From an uncultured Clostridia bacterium (GTDB taxonomy: Bacteria; Bacillota; Clostridia; Oscillospirales; Acutalibacteraceae): a stretch of DNA of 64,000 bases. The stretch spans positions 62,001 to 126,000 of the forward strand of contig CANRNQ010000001.1 of assembly GCA_947632045.1 (NCBI GenBank), given 5' to 3'. Below are positions 17,001 through 26,361 of this stretch, in pieces. Both the position numbers and the translations under genes were made by a program. The notes beneath the pieces were generated by a model. That model was not told the DNA's origin and ran no database searches. It saw only the letters and a list, made by a program, of their open reading frames with translations. Positions within the stretch are counted from its first letter, which is position 1. Every line of letters starts with the position of its first letter.

Positions 17001-20000
17001 TGTTATCCCCCCAAACTACAATACTACCCAATACCGGAGTATCCACATTTCGCATTGAGGTCAAAGTTTCGATGGCATTGTCCTTTCCTGCAGAGTTGTA
17101 TTGTTTAAGCAATCGACGTGTATCTCCCGCAGGCGGATTGACCATGAACTTGCGCCCAAAATACAACGGAACAGACGGATTCTCTCCGTTGCATTCATCC
17201 ACATAGGACTGCCAAAGATCGAAGAACTCCTTAATCTCCGTTCGGATTTCATCTACATCGTCCTTTGCCTGCCCCTCGGAGCGTTCGTTAATTCCGGTCA
17301 CCCGGTCTATGACAAACGCTTCGATTTTCTTTATTGTTTCCGCAAAGTACTCCTCATCGAAGTTAATGGCATCCTTATCTTCGCTCATTCCGGCCATTTG
17401 GCGCACCATCGAAATAAGCACAGCATGTAAGGCCCGTTCACGTGCCGGACGAGAGAACGGAGTCGCTCCGGTCGGCTCTACAAAGCGATAGAAAGATTCG
17501 TGGTAAGAGCGAAATCGTTCATAATGGGAGCGGTCGCGACTCTTTGTGGCATCGTACTGCACAAAGACTACACCGGGGAAGGAACGTCCCACTCGGCTGG
17601 AGGCCTGGATATATTCACTGGTAAGTTTGGGCTGTCCGATCATCAACATAACATTCAATCGTGCAACGTCAATGCCAACGGAGATCATGTTTGTGGCAAG
17701 CAGCACATTAGAAGCATATCGCTTGGCGGCTTCATTTTCTTTGGAATACTCGATCTTTTCCAGCTTATCCAATGTCTCATTTAATTCCGTGGTGGAAACA
17801 CGGCTGGTAAGTTCGTCCGCACTGACGATAAGCCTTCTTCCCGTAAACATACGATTTGCCGTACGAATGATAAAATCCTTTACGTCATCGTCCACCAGAG
17901 TTGAAGCCTTGCCCAAATCCTTCAAGCTGTTAAAATATACCGTCAATGTCCACAGCTTGTCTTTAACCTCTTCCGGAAGATCCATGGTGTAAACCTTCTG
18001 CATAAGCGCAGCCATAGCACGGATTTCCATCATAGCCTTGGTTTTTCCGGAAGGCATAATACCTACATATTTACGTCCGTAAACACCCTTTTCGTAATCA
18101 ATTACAGACTCTTTTGCAAAGAAAGCGTCCTCCGCATCCAAGCCGGGAGCCGGGAACTGCACAACTTCACGATTATACAGCACGGAACACTGCTCTTTTG
18201 CTCTACGAATTGTAGCGGTGGAAGCAATGACTTTGGGATACACGCCCTTTTGACCGCAAATTGCGTCCACTGCGGTTTCATAAAGGCCAACCACCGTACC
18301 CAATGCCCCCGAAATCAAGTGCAGCTCGTCCTGGATAATTAGTTCCGGAGTGCGATTATCTTTTCCGATGCCGAAGAAAGCACCAATTCGTCCGTCCCAA
18401 GGAAGCATAGCAAATTTGTCCACCGTACCAAACAACAATGTCGGAGGTGTTTCGTAAAGTTCGTCATCGATAATTTGAATAGGAAGTCTCTTGGTAAAAG
18501 CACAGTCTTCATGAGGGCAGAACATATAGAAATGTTTACCGCTCATGTTATAGCCCCATTCTCCAACCAGACGGCCATTTTTATCATCCTTGACCATCTT
18601 TGTTCCGCACCACGGACACTTCAGCACTTGAAACTTATTATGACGTTCTTTTTCATTACGAACATAATATGGACTGCTCACACTCTGCAGCTTTCCCAAA
18701 TGGTATTCCGCACTATTTGAACGCTCACCGGTTCCAACATTTTTGTTGGGAATATGCGATCCACCAATCCAGAGACCAATTGTGATCGGTTCTTTTCCTA
18801 GAGGGTAGACAGGATACTTATGTCTCTTTTGGGCACAATCTTGTCTAATATACTCACAAGCACAAATAAGTGTCGCTGCACGGGTAAACTGCTGTGCCGC
18901 CAAAAGGCGGAGAGTATAACGCATAATAACAGCCGTGCCGTTGGAGTTTTTGGGGTGTGCCAGCTTGCGATAGAAAATTGTAAACGCAGTCAGTCCAAGG
19001 TATGCCTCGGTTTTACCGCCACCGGTAGGGAACCATATCAAATCAACGATACTCCGCTCCGGAGATTCATCATCAGTTATAGAGTTGACATCCATCAGTA
19101 AAAATGCTATCTGGAAAGGTCTCCATTTGCAATTGCTGTCGCTCTCCTGGCTGTAATCCATGCCATAAAGCCTGTCTGCAATTTCTTCGTCCCCCGGGTA
19201 ACGATCGGCGTTGGTTTTGGCCATATCTCCCTGCATCGCAATATGAATTCTCTGCATAAACATTGCACGATTTGCCAACAGAAAGGCTTTGTACGCGTTG
19301 TCATTTTTTGCCAGAGTATCAATGCCAGCATACATTCTCTTATATGCGCGTTTACATTCACGGATATTATTGGCGGCAGCAGATACATATCTGGGATCGA
19401 GTGTGTCAGCCACCTTTTCCAGACTATCAACCCAATTTTTATACAGGTCGACCAGGTTCCGCATGGATGCAAGTTTGGTAGTTCTGTCGGATGGATCCAG
19501 GTCGGACAAATACTTCATGGACAATTCTTCGTCTTTGATGAGGTCGTTCTGAGGCAAGGAAAAACTCATCGACGGAATCTCTATTATCGGTAAGAAATCG
19601 CTCCATATAGCCCCAACTCCAGACGCATCGATTTCCCAGTCTACGGATGTACCCAAGCCGGTTCCGTATATTTTTTTGTGACGGTACAACAAATCCAGCG
19701 ATTGTTCTTCTGAATCCATTGCGGTTACATCCGCATTGGGATTGCTTTCTACAAAAACGAAATCATTATTCTCAGAGGATACTTTCATTTTGGCCTGGAA
19801 AATACAGCGATTTGCTTTCACAGGAGATTCCTTCCTATCGTTCACCAACATAACGGTAATTGACCACAAATTATCTCCAATTTTCCGTCTCAAAGCCACC
19901 AGCTTTGCATCAGTGCCATCCAGGTTGTGGTTGGCTTCGTCATCGGCATAATCCCCATGGCTAAAGTCAAGCACAAATTCCGGAATTTCATGCGGAACTC

Positions 20001-20700
20001 GCACATACCCCATAGCACAGTAGTCAACAAAACGGTAGACTATTTTCTGAAGAATGTGGAATTCATTTTCCGGAATCGTATCGCGCTCAAAAATGCTACG
20101 GGCTTCCTTGGCCGTTACGGAAGAAATCAGCCGCAGCGCATGGGTGTCCTTGTCATACACCATAATATGCGCCAATTCAGGCGGTACTGTATAGGTGTCA
20201 GGAGTATCCGGCAGATAGGGAATCATACAATCCGGAACTTTGGCATTTCGGTATGTGGCAAATGTCAAACTTCCCCTGACGATATTTGTATTTCCGCTTG
20301 CGATGAATGTAATACCCATGGACGAAGGCATGTACTGTGTAGCCATTCCGATTTCTTCGTCCAAGCTTTCATCGGCAGTTTCGTCAAATGCATAGGTTCT
20401 CTGTTTCTTTTGTTGAACGGGGTCGGCACCCGGATCTTCGACAGAAACCGAACCGGAGTTTTCTGCAGAATTATCAGATTCCTCCAATTCAACAGTCTCA
20501 TCATTATCCTGGTTTACAGCATTTCCTTGTGGGAACAGAATACCAACGGAATAACGACTGGTAGGGGTGCTGGAAATAAGTTCATGCTCTCTGTCAGGCA
20601 AAGAAAACTCTGATCCGGGTCCTAAAAGTTCATCCCTAATTATACCGATATACTCTTCCCGGGCAGAAATCATTGTCTGTCTAATCTCACTGCCTGTCAC
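16993..20700 (-). CDS. drmA: DrmA, DISARM superfamily 2 helicase
   Basis: The 1235-residue protein is a large SF2 helicase. Walker A is FPTGGGKTEAY with Lys563, and Walker B is QDELHLISG with Asp791 and Glu792. The C-terminal helicase lobe has LLATNMISVGIDVARLNVM followed by QASSRVGRSFPGVVFVQYD. The tail FRSYHESFYRFVEPTGATPFSRPARERALHA is characteristic of DrmA-type helicases. A Cys-rich zinc insert (LKCPWCGTKM with CPHEDC) lies between the two motor motifs. The N-terminal third (about 1-480) is DISARM-specific and contains an acidic linker near 65-110. It overlaps both drmE (4 bases) and drmB (8 bases), so the three are translated as a coupled unit. It should translocate on foreign DNA as part of the DrmAB complex. 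Confidence 0.92.
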   Translation of the reverse strand: MTGSEIRQTMISAREEYIGIIRDELLGPGSEFSLPDREHELISSTPTSRYSVGILFPQGNAVNQDNDETVELEESDNSAENSGSVSVEDPGADPVQQKKQRTYAFDETADESLDEEIGMATQYMPSSMGITFIASGNTNIVRGSLTFATYRNAKVPDCMIPYLPDTPDTYTVPPELAHIMVYDKDTHALRLISSVTAKEARSIFERDTIPENEFHILQKIVYRFVDYCAMGYVRVPHEIPEFVLDFSHGDYADDEANHNLDGTDAKLVALRRKIGDNLWSITVMLVNDRKESPVKANRCIFQAKMKVSSENNDFVFVESNPNADVTAMDSEEQSLDLLYRHKKIYGTGLGTSVDWEIDASGVGAIWSDFLPIIEIPSMSFSLPQNDLIKDEELSMKYLSDLDPSDRTTKLASMRNLVDLYKNWVDSLEKVADTLDPRYVSAAANNIRECKRAYKRMYAGIDTLAKNDNAYKAFLLANRAMFMQRIHIAMQGDMAKTNADRYPGDEEIADRLYGMDYSQESDSNCKWRPFQIAFLLMDVNSITDDESPERSIVDLIWFPTGGGKTEAYLGLTAFTIFYRKLAHPKNSNGTAVIMRYTLRLLAAQQFTRAATLICACEYIRQDCAQKRHKYPVYPLGKEPITIGLWIGGSHIPNKNVGTGERSNSAEYHLGKLQSVSSPYYVRNEKERHNKFQVLKCPWCGTKMVKDDKNGRLVGEWGYNMSGKHFYMFCPHEDCAFTKRLPIQIIDDELYETPPTLLFGTVDKFAMLPWDGRIGAFFGIGKDNRTPELIIQDELHLISGALGTVVGLYETAVDAICGQKGVYPKVIASTATIRRAKEQCSVLYNREVVQFPAPGLDAEDAFFAKESVIDYEKGVYGRKYVGIMPSGKTKAMMEIRAMAALMQKVYTMDLPEEVKDKLWTLTVYFNSLKDLGKASTLVDDDVKDFIIRTANRMFTGRRLIVSADELTSRVSTTELNETLDKLEKIEYSKENEAAKRYASNVLLATNMISVGIDVARLNVMLMIGQPKLTSEYIQASSRVGRSFPGVVFVQYDATKSRDRSHYERFRSYHESFYRFVEPTGATPFSRPARERALHAVLISMVRQMAGMSEDKDAINFDEEYFAETIKKIEAFVIDRVTGINERSEGQAKDDVDEIRTEIKEFFDLWQSYVDECNGENPSVPLYFGRKFMVNPPAGDTRRLLKQYNSAGKDNAIETLTSMRNVDTPVLGSIVVWGDNNV

Positions 20701-23330
20701 ATCAATACCTCCGCTTCTGTAATGGGTGTATTCACCAGATTGATGTTTATATTTACACTTTCGTCCAGTTCCGTAATATACTCAAGTTCCAGTGTTTCCG
20801 ACAGACTGTCCACGTTGTCATATACGATGCTTAGAACGCTGCCTTCCTCAGGTATGTTGCCACTGAGTTTATCGTTGATAGCCTTTGCGATTAATTCGAG
20901 AATCTTTCGCCGGTCGTGACGCACCGCTCCACACGCCTCAAAAAAGCCATGAGTATCTGCCAGCAGATGAGGATCCTGTGTTACGATTGCAATATACTCC
21001 ATGGTACGTTCTTTACGGGGGCCAACAATGTGACTGTCATTGATGAGCCATTGCCGAATAGTGACCTCCTGCATAGAGCTTCCTGCCTCTCTCATTTTCT
21101 GCGCAACCTTTCGATAAGTAAAGCCATTGGTTTCCTTATACTCCCGCAAGGCTTCTTTCCAATATTGAGACTTTTCGTAAGCCTCAATTGCGCCTTGCCC
21201 CAAACGCCCATCGCGGAGCAGACGCTCATAGATGAAGTCAACAATATTCTTGGTGTAATCATCACGCTTAACAAACACCAGCACATCTCCGGGTCGCAAT
21301 TGCTCCGGGGACTTTTCAATCACATTTCCTGCCATACTGTCAAAGACAACCGCAGAATAATACTTGGAGAAGAATATTTGCTCTCCCGAAACGAAAGTGC
21401 CTACATGTTTAACTTCGGACACCGGGACATAAACGCCTCCCGCACTGCTGCTCTGTGCCAATTTGCGAACATCAAATGTATTAAAGGCTTCGATATATTC
21501 GTCCAGGGCGGAGAACTGCTGTACTTCCTCTTCCATCTGCATTTCCGGAGAAGAGTCATCCTCCTCTGGCTCGTCTGCCATATGGGTTGCACCGATTCTT
21601 CGATTCAACTTTCGCTCGTACTTTGCGAATTTCTTTCGTCGGAATGTAAATACCTTTTCCTCACATCCATATAGAAGGACATCGACGTTACGTGCAGCCA
21701 AACATTGTAACGGATCAAACCGCTTATTATTCAGTTCTCCGACACATAAAACCGCATCGTATTTTTCCCGGCTATCGAAACGATTTGCCGTTACACAAAT
21801 TACATTTTCAACAGAAAAGTACTCAGGGTATACCATGCGAAGTAAGTCGGCATAATATGCCTTTGGTACAATGATTGCAACCTTGCCGAGTTTATGTTCG
21901 TTCAAGTATTCCCTCAGGGCATTTGCCTTTGGGCAGATTTTCAATCGTTCACGATATTTTCGTTCCAGTGCATCCGCCACAACCATACACAGTTCTTGCA
22001 TAGACCCAGCTTGATCCGCAATATCCCATAATTCCTGAATGCGTCCGTAGGGTGAAGTAACCGCTTTGTTAATCTGTCCGTTACAAATGGCATTTTCCAT
22101 TATTTCTAACGGAAAAACTGCGGAATTAAGAAGATTCAGCAGGCCATGTGCAGCCACCACGAAGTCGTCTTTGACTGCATCATTCCAATTGGACTGTTTT
22201 ATGACAAAAATCGCATTTTTTATGGTTTTGTATTCATCCCAACTCCAACCTTCACCTACGGGAATTGCCGTAACAGTATTGTGTATCACATTCATAATCT
22301 GCCGGTGGAGTTCTTCGGTAAGCGGGTTGTCATTGCGAATCATTTGATTGCTTTTGGATAGCATGGTTTTTGTACAAGCAAATACGGAAGCACCCTCATA
22401 CATCTCCAAGATATGTTCACCCATCCCGGCTTTGATTGGGGATGTAACATGAACAAAACGCAGTACTTTTCTTCGAAGCAAATCGGCAAGTTCAGACCCG
22501 TTCTCGGTTATAGACGCACCACCGATGACCAATAGACCTACTACTTTATTTCCGTTTCTATCCAGAACCAAATCCCGTGCCGTTGAAATTTTACCGGTTA
22601 CTTTCAAAACCGGTTCCGCTTTTGTCGGATTCAGACCGAACTGATACTCTTCACCACTACCGGTATAATACGCCGCCGGAATAATGTCCAACAAACCAAC
22701 TTCTTTGCCTTCGCCATATACGATGCAGACTTGTTTGTAGATCTCGCCAAATGAGTTGCGATCAGCCACAATAACGATTGAAACATCGATCTGCGTAGGG
22801 ATTTCTTGAATATCCACATCAAATGCAAAAGCCAAAAAATCCTCACGATTTGTTTTTTTCTTTCTAATACCGCGTCCGTCAGTAATCTGCGACTCGCCGT
22901 AGTAAGGCTTTATCAGGTGTTTATTCTTCTCTAGGGGAAGGTAACTGATCGTTTTCCCGTTTTTTCCTTTTCCGTCCTGCTCAATCACCATGCAAAGCCG
23001 ACCGTATTCAATGCTGGTACCTTTCCAGCGATACCTCTGACCATTATACATAACCATATCATCTATCTGTAGAGCAGAGATAATATCGTCATTTGTAGAC
23101 AGATTATAGGATAGACACCCCAGAGCGACGGCAACAACGGAAATAACATCAAAGCACATAGATCCTGTATGAAGAGCAAAATTGACTGTTCGCTCCTTTG
23201 ATACCAATGAATCGGCAAAAAAAGACAGATATTTTTCAATGATTGCTTCCTTCGATATCAGCGCATCACCATAATAAATATCGCACTTTTTCAGAATAGC
23301 ATTTGCCAGTTTTTCTGCCGTCACGGTCAT
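20697..23330 (-). CDS. DrmE-like DISARM protein
   Basis: The chosen start is the ATG of MTVTAEKLAN, which follows GGAGGTGT just 10 bases after the methyltransferase stop. The longer frame would overlap that gene without a ribosome site. The product has 877 residues. The size and position (between the methyltransferase and drmA) fit DrmE, the class 2 DISARM marker. A central region reads like a degenerate helicase or nucleotide-binding fold: VAIIVPKAYYADLLRMVYPEYFSVENVICVTANRF and DAVLCVGELNNKRFDPLQCLAARNVDVLLYG. The C-terminal part (about 730-877) is helical. No intact Walker A motif is visible. The biochemical role of DrmE is not established. The assignment rests on context and length more than on motifs. 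Confidence 0.75.
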   Translation of the reverse strand: MTVTAEKLANAILKKCDIYYGDALISKEAIIEKYLSFFADSLVSKERTVNFALHTGSMCFDVISVVAVALGCLSYNLSTNDDIISALQIDDMVMYNGQRYRWKGTSIEYGRLCMVIEQDGKGKNGKTISYLPLEKNKHLIKPYYGESQITDGRGIRKKKTNREDFLAFAFDVDIQEIPTQIDVSIVIVADRNSFGEIYKQVCIVYGEGKEVGLLDIIPAAYYTGSGEEYQFGLNPTKAEPVLKVTGKISTARDLVLDRNGNKVVGLLVIGGASITENGSELADLLRRKVLRFVHVTSPIKAGMGEHILEMYEGASVFACTKTMLSKSNQMIRNDNPLTEELHRQIMNVIHNTVTAIPVGEGWSWDEYKTIKNAIFVIKQSNWNDAVKDDFVVAAHGLLNLLNSAVFPLEIMENAICNGQINKAVTSPYGRIQELWDIADQAGSMQELCMVVADALERKYRERLKICPKANALREYLNEHKLGKVAIIVPKAYYADLLRMVYPEYFSVENVICVTANRFDSREKYDAVLCVGELNNKRFDPLQCLAARNVDVLLYGCEEKVFTFRRKKFAKYERKLNRRIGATHMADEPEEDDSSPEMQMEEEVQQFSALDEYIEAFNTFDVRKLAQSSSAGGVYVPVSEVKHVGTFVSGEQIFFSKYYSAVVFDSMAGNVIEKSPEQLRPGDVLVFVKRDDYTKNIVDFIYERLLRDGRLGQGAIEAYEKSQYWKEALREYKETNGFTYRKVAQKMREAGSSMQEVTIRQWLINDSHIVGPRKERTMEYIAIVTQDPHLLADTHGFFEACGAVRHDRRKILELIAKAINDKLSGNIPEEGSVLSIVYDNVDSLSETLELEYITELDESVNININLVNTPITEAEVLM

Positions 23331-23340
23331 ACACCTCCGT

Positions 23341-24888
23341 TTACGGTTCTTCTCCGTGTAAGATAGCCAAACAATCAAGCATAAACCGTGCCATCTCCTC
23401 AATTACCGGAATTGTGACGGAGTTGCCAAACTGCTTGTACTGTTGGACTGCCGGAATTCCCTCGGGGAATGAAAACTCGTCCTCCCCCTCATCGTTTACG
23501 AATCCATAGTTTATAAAGCCTTGAAGTTTCCCCCACTCGGTGGGAGTCATAACACGAATGCCTTTATCGTTGAGAGGGGTTTTCTTCCCTTTAATAATCT
23601 GTCCTGCAATGCCTTCTTTGGGATCGTATATCAAATTACGTTCACGGCCCGAACCTCCTGTTGCCAACAATGTGTTGGCTATAGGTCTCTCAATTCCTTC
23701 CGCATTTACAATCCGATAACCAAATCCGTAGCCTTTTCCTTCTTGACGCTCTCGATGCTTGACGAGTGTCTCCAAATATCCCGATGCCATATAATACCTT
23801 GCCGGAACATCATGCTCCAACAAATCATTCAAATCATGATATAGCTCAACCGCTCGGGTACGAGGCATTTCCGTTGGCAGCATAGCCAGTCTCTCCGGGG
23901 CAAAACGCTCCGTATCAAAACCGATTATATATGTACGAGGGCGATTTTGCGGAACGCCAAAGTCGCGGGAGTTGCGAATAAAGGATTTCGGCACATATTT
24001 GAGTGTCCCGTCCGCTTCTTTTGTGACACCAATTACATGGTACCCCAAATCATTTACAAGCGTTTCGATGATGGTTTTGAATGTTCGCCCTTCGTCGTGA
24101 GAAACCAAACGATCTACATTTTCCAAAAACAATGCAAATGGTCTGGTTCTCCTAATAATGTCGGAGATATGAAAAAAAATCTTGCCCTTTTCTTCGTTCT
24201 CAAATCCTTCCTGCAACCCGACCCGGCTGAATGTCTGGCAGGGGAATCCGGCCAAAAGCACTCCATATTCCGTGTTTTCCACCTGCTGTTTAAATTCATC
24301 GCCAGTCAAATCGTTTTCGGGATTGTCCCCATATAAATGTTGGTATGTTCTGCAAGCGTACTTGTCAATTTCCGAAGAAAGTACATTCACAAACTGCCCT
24401 GTAAGCTCAAAGCCACGACGAATGCCGCCGATACCTGCACAAAGGTCAATGGTTCTATACGGACGGGCAGGAAAAACTCGCAATTCATCTAAAATCGCTG
24501 AAATACAGTATTCCAATTCTTTTTCAATTTCATGCCCCCAGAATCGTAAGACCGTCCATCCCTGTTCTTGCAGTTGTGCTGTTACTTCGGTATCCCTCTG
24601 CATATTGCGCTCTATTTTAGATATCCAAAAATCACGATTGCTTTTGATTTCGTTTTGTGCTTCTTCCCAGTTATATCCGTGCCAAAAATCCCCGTCACAG
24701 AATATTGCAATTTTCCGAGCAAGGAATGCGATGTCCGGCTTTCCAAAAATAGTTTTATTGTTTCTGGTAAATGTGGTAAGCCCCTGGCGGACAAGTTCCT
24801 CACACAGAAGTTTCTCTAGAGCGGTATCACTATTGCGCACCCGGCTCATATTAAAATGTATTTGTTCTTTGCTCTTTTTCCGAGCCAT
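23341..24888 (-). CDS. Vsr endonuclease fused to 5-cytosine DNA methyltransferase (DrmMII-like)
   Basis: The 515-residue protein is a two-domain fusion. Residues 1-135 are a Vsr-type very-short-patch repair endonuclease: NMSRVRNSDTALEKLL, FGKPDIAFLARKIAIFCDGDFWHG with candidate catalytic Asp52 and His70, and WTVLRFWGHEIE. Residues 145-515 are a C5-cytosine methyltransferase: motif I TIDLCAGIGGIRRGFE (147-155 core), motif IV GFPCQTFSR with catalytic Cys217, motif VI ENV (256-258), motif VIII QNRPRTYIIGF and motif X GNSVTIPV. The methyltransferase protects host DNA in class 2 DISARM. The Vsr domain would repair the T:G mismatches created by deamination of its methylcytosines. These activities are normally separate proteins. 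It is the first structural gene of the operon, with Shine-Dalgarno GGAGTG. Confidence 0.92.
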   Translation of the reverse strand: MARKKSKEQIHFNMSRVRNSDTALEKLLCEELVRQGLTTFTRNNKTIFGKPDIAFLARKIAIFCDGDFWHGYNWEEAQNEIKSNRDFWISKIERNMQRDTEVTAQLQEQGWTVLRFWGHEIEKELEYCISAILDELRVFPARPYRTIDLCAGIGGIRRGFELTGQFVNVLSSEIDKYACRTYQHLYGDNPENDLTGDEFKQQVENTEYGVLLAGFPCQTFSRVGLQEGFENEEKGKIFFHISDIIRRTRPFALFLENVDRLVSHDEGRTFKTIIETLVNDLGYHVIGVTKEADGTLKYVPKSFIRNSRDFGVPQNRPRTYIIGFDTERFAPERLAMLPTEMPRTRAVELYHDLNDLLEHDVPARYYMASGYLETLVKHRERQEGKGYGFGYRIVNAEGIERPIANTLLATGGSGRERNLIYDPKEGIAGQIIKGKKTPLNDKGIRVMTPTEWGKLQGFINYGFVNDEGEDEFSFPEGIPAVQQYKQFGNSVTIPVIEEMARFMLDCLAILHGEEP

Positions 24889-24913
24889 TGTGCATCACTC
24901 CGGTATTATATAT

Positions 24914-24933
24914 TGCCATTTCGCAACATGGCA
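24914..24933. promoter_or_regulatory. Inverted repeat upstream of the Vsr-methyltransferase gene
   Basis: TGCCAT (24914-24919) and ATGGCA (24928-24933) form an inverted repeat 25 bases before the methyltransferase start, beside a TATAAT-like sequence on the minus strand. In the 114-base gap behind the XRE gene it is a plausible binding site for that regulator. No convincing -35 box is visible. Confidence 0.4.
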
Positions 24934-25002
24934 TTATCCAATAGTGGTATCCCACAACGCCATATTAATAATATCAGCAATTATGTCCTAAAAAACGGAC
25001 AG

Positions 25003-25209
25003 TTATGATTCTTTTATATACTCCATGATATCCCCGAAGTCTGTATCTAGGGCGGCACAGATTTTTTCCAATACTCCCATCGCTACGGGTTCGTCCCTGC
25101 GAAGCTTTGTCATGGTATTGGGAGCCAATCCGGCAGCTTTACGTAAATCGGCTTTACTCATCTTCTTGTCAACCAACAATTTCCACAGTCTGTTGTACGA
25201 AACGGCCAT
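25003..25209 (-). CDS. XRE-family HTH regulator of the DISARM-like operon
   Basis: The 68-residue protein starts at the ATG of MAVSYNRLWKLL, just after AGGGGGG. The longer frame upstream lacks a ribosome site. Nearly the whole protein is one Cro/CI-type helix-turn-helix: LWKLLVDKKMSKADLRKAAGLAPNTMTKLRR, followed by a dimerisation helix VLEKICAALDTDFGDIMEY. Such single-domain proteins are common in front of restriction and defence operons, where they delay or limit expression. It lies 114 bases upstream of the Vsr-methyltransferase gene in the same orientation and behind a good promoter. The target sites are not known; the inverted repeat at 24914-24933 is a candidate. Confidence 0.85.
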   Translation of the reverse strand: MAVSYNRLWKLLVDKKMSKADLRKAAGLAPNTMTKLRRDEPVAMGVLEKICAALDTDFGDIMEYIKES

Positions 25210-25244
25210 GCAGAACCCCCCTGAGATCATTACATATATAAAAA

Positions 25245-25273
25245 ATAATATCACGTTTTGTCATATTTTTCAA
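25245..25273 (-). promoter_or_regulatory. Promoter of the DISARM-like operon
   Basis: Minus-strand TTGAAA (25268-25273) and TATTAT (25245-25250) with a 17-base spacer lie about 36 bases before the XRE start codon. Confidence 0.7.
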
Positions 25274-25338
25274 GATGCTGTCGCAAGTTTTTGCGATTGT
25301 TTATCAAAATAACTGATATGTACGCTTTTGTGAACCAC

Positions 25339-26223
25339 TCATTTATGCCGATAGTAATACTCCTTGGATTTGAGTTTGTTTCTCACACTCTGGCACTCCA
25401 GTGTCCCGCAGTATTTCTGCCGATTCCCACGCTTAATGAATGCCTTGCCGCAAGCCTGGCAAAAGGCGATGTTGGTTTTGCCGCCGTAGTCATCCAAGGC
25501 GTTGGCATTCACCGCCATAAATCTGGCAAGACCGAAATATGCCGCGTCCACGACGGATTTGACCACAGGCTGAAGCTGGATCTGTCCGATGGAAAGATCA
25601 TATTCCAGTCCCATTTTCAGTTTCGGTATGTTCTCGATGAAATCCTGCAATACCAAAGGACGGTGAACGGAATCCGCCCGGTACCACGCATGGAGCAAAT
25701 TTTTTTCATCTGGTACACGAACTTCCCCATAGATCCGCTGCGCATCGGCTATTTTGCCTCCCATCAGACTGCGGATAGCAAATAGGGTCATAGTGTCGGT
25801 ATAAAGCTGTTCCAGATCCTGTACCATCTCCTTCACGGAAATGCTGTAGCATTCGATCACATTGACCAGCATATCCCAGTATTGGTCGGCACCATTATTG
25901 ACCTGTTCCAATACGGCAACATCATCCCCATAGTGATAGTAAGGGTGAATGTTCTCCAGACTCCAGCGGATCAGGATTTCGGCACAATCCTTCAATGGCT
26001 TGTCCCGGAGTTCCAGGTTCAGATTACACAACTCGATCAGCAGTTCCTGCCCAGAAGGATACCCCTTATAGGTAATGGGAAACTGCCCTGAGGTATATTC
26101 CGCAAATATCGTCAACATATCCTCCACGGTTCCAATTCTGTATGAATGAAAACGGAGGGTATGTTTTTTTATGTCCCCAATACCACCAATCTCATAGTCA
26201 TCCAGCAGTTTCTTCAGTTCCAT
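25339..26223 (-). CDS. Unknown protein with C-terminal zinc finger
   Basis: The 294-residue protein begins behind GGAGTGAAGAG. The N-terminal 240 residues are mainly helical, with no motif I recognise. The last 50 residues form a treble-clef-like zinc finger: FCQACGKAFIKRGNRQKYCGTLECQSVRNKLKSKEYYYR, with pairs CxxC and Cx4C. The arrangement resembles the CGNR-type zinc finger fused to helical domains in some transcription regulators. A similar finger (KYCSRSCY) occurs in the small protein at 28918-29325 on the same island. It is transcribed divergently from the excisionase-like gene across a region with three TTACCG repeats, so it could be the regulator of the mobility genes. It was probably carried in with the island. 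No function is assigned. Confidence 0.6.
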   Translation of the reverse strand: MELKKLLDDYEIGGIGDIKKHTLRFHSYRIGTVEDMLTIFAEYTSGQFPITYKGYPSGQELLIELCNLNLELRDKPLKDCAEILIRWSLENIHPYYHYGDDVAVLEQVNNGADQYWDMLVNVIECYSISVKEMVQDLEQLYTDTMTLFAIRSLMGGKIADAQRIYGEVRVPDEKNLLHAWYRADSVHRPLVLQDFIENIPKLKMGLEYDLSIGQIQLQPVVKSVVDAAYFGLARFMAVNANALDDYGGKTNIAFCQACGKAFIKRGNRQKYCGTLECQSVRNKLKSKEYYYRHK

Positions 26224-26240
26224 CTCTTCACTCCTCTTTT

Positions 26241-26294
26241 TTACCGATAATCTTACCGTTAAAACTTTGTATTTCGTTTTATTTCTTACCGATA
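26241..26294. promoter_or_regulatory. TTACCG direct repeats in a divergent promoter region
   Basis: TTACCGATA (26241-26249), TTACCGTTA (26253-26261) and TTACCGATA (26286-26294) stand in direct orientation in the 138-base gap between the zinc-finger gene and the excisionase-like gene. The first two are 12 bases apart (about one helical turn) and the third is 33 bases further on (three turns). This suits a cooperatively bound regulator or a recombination factor. Confidence 0.5.
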
Positions 26295-26361
26295 GAGAAA
26301 GGATTTATGCTCCTATTATATGCGACAATATAGATGAACACAAGAGAAAGGAGCAAAATTG

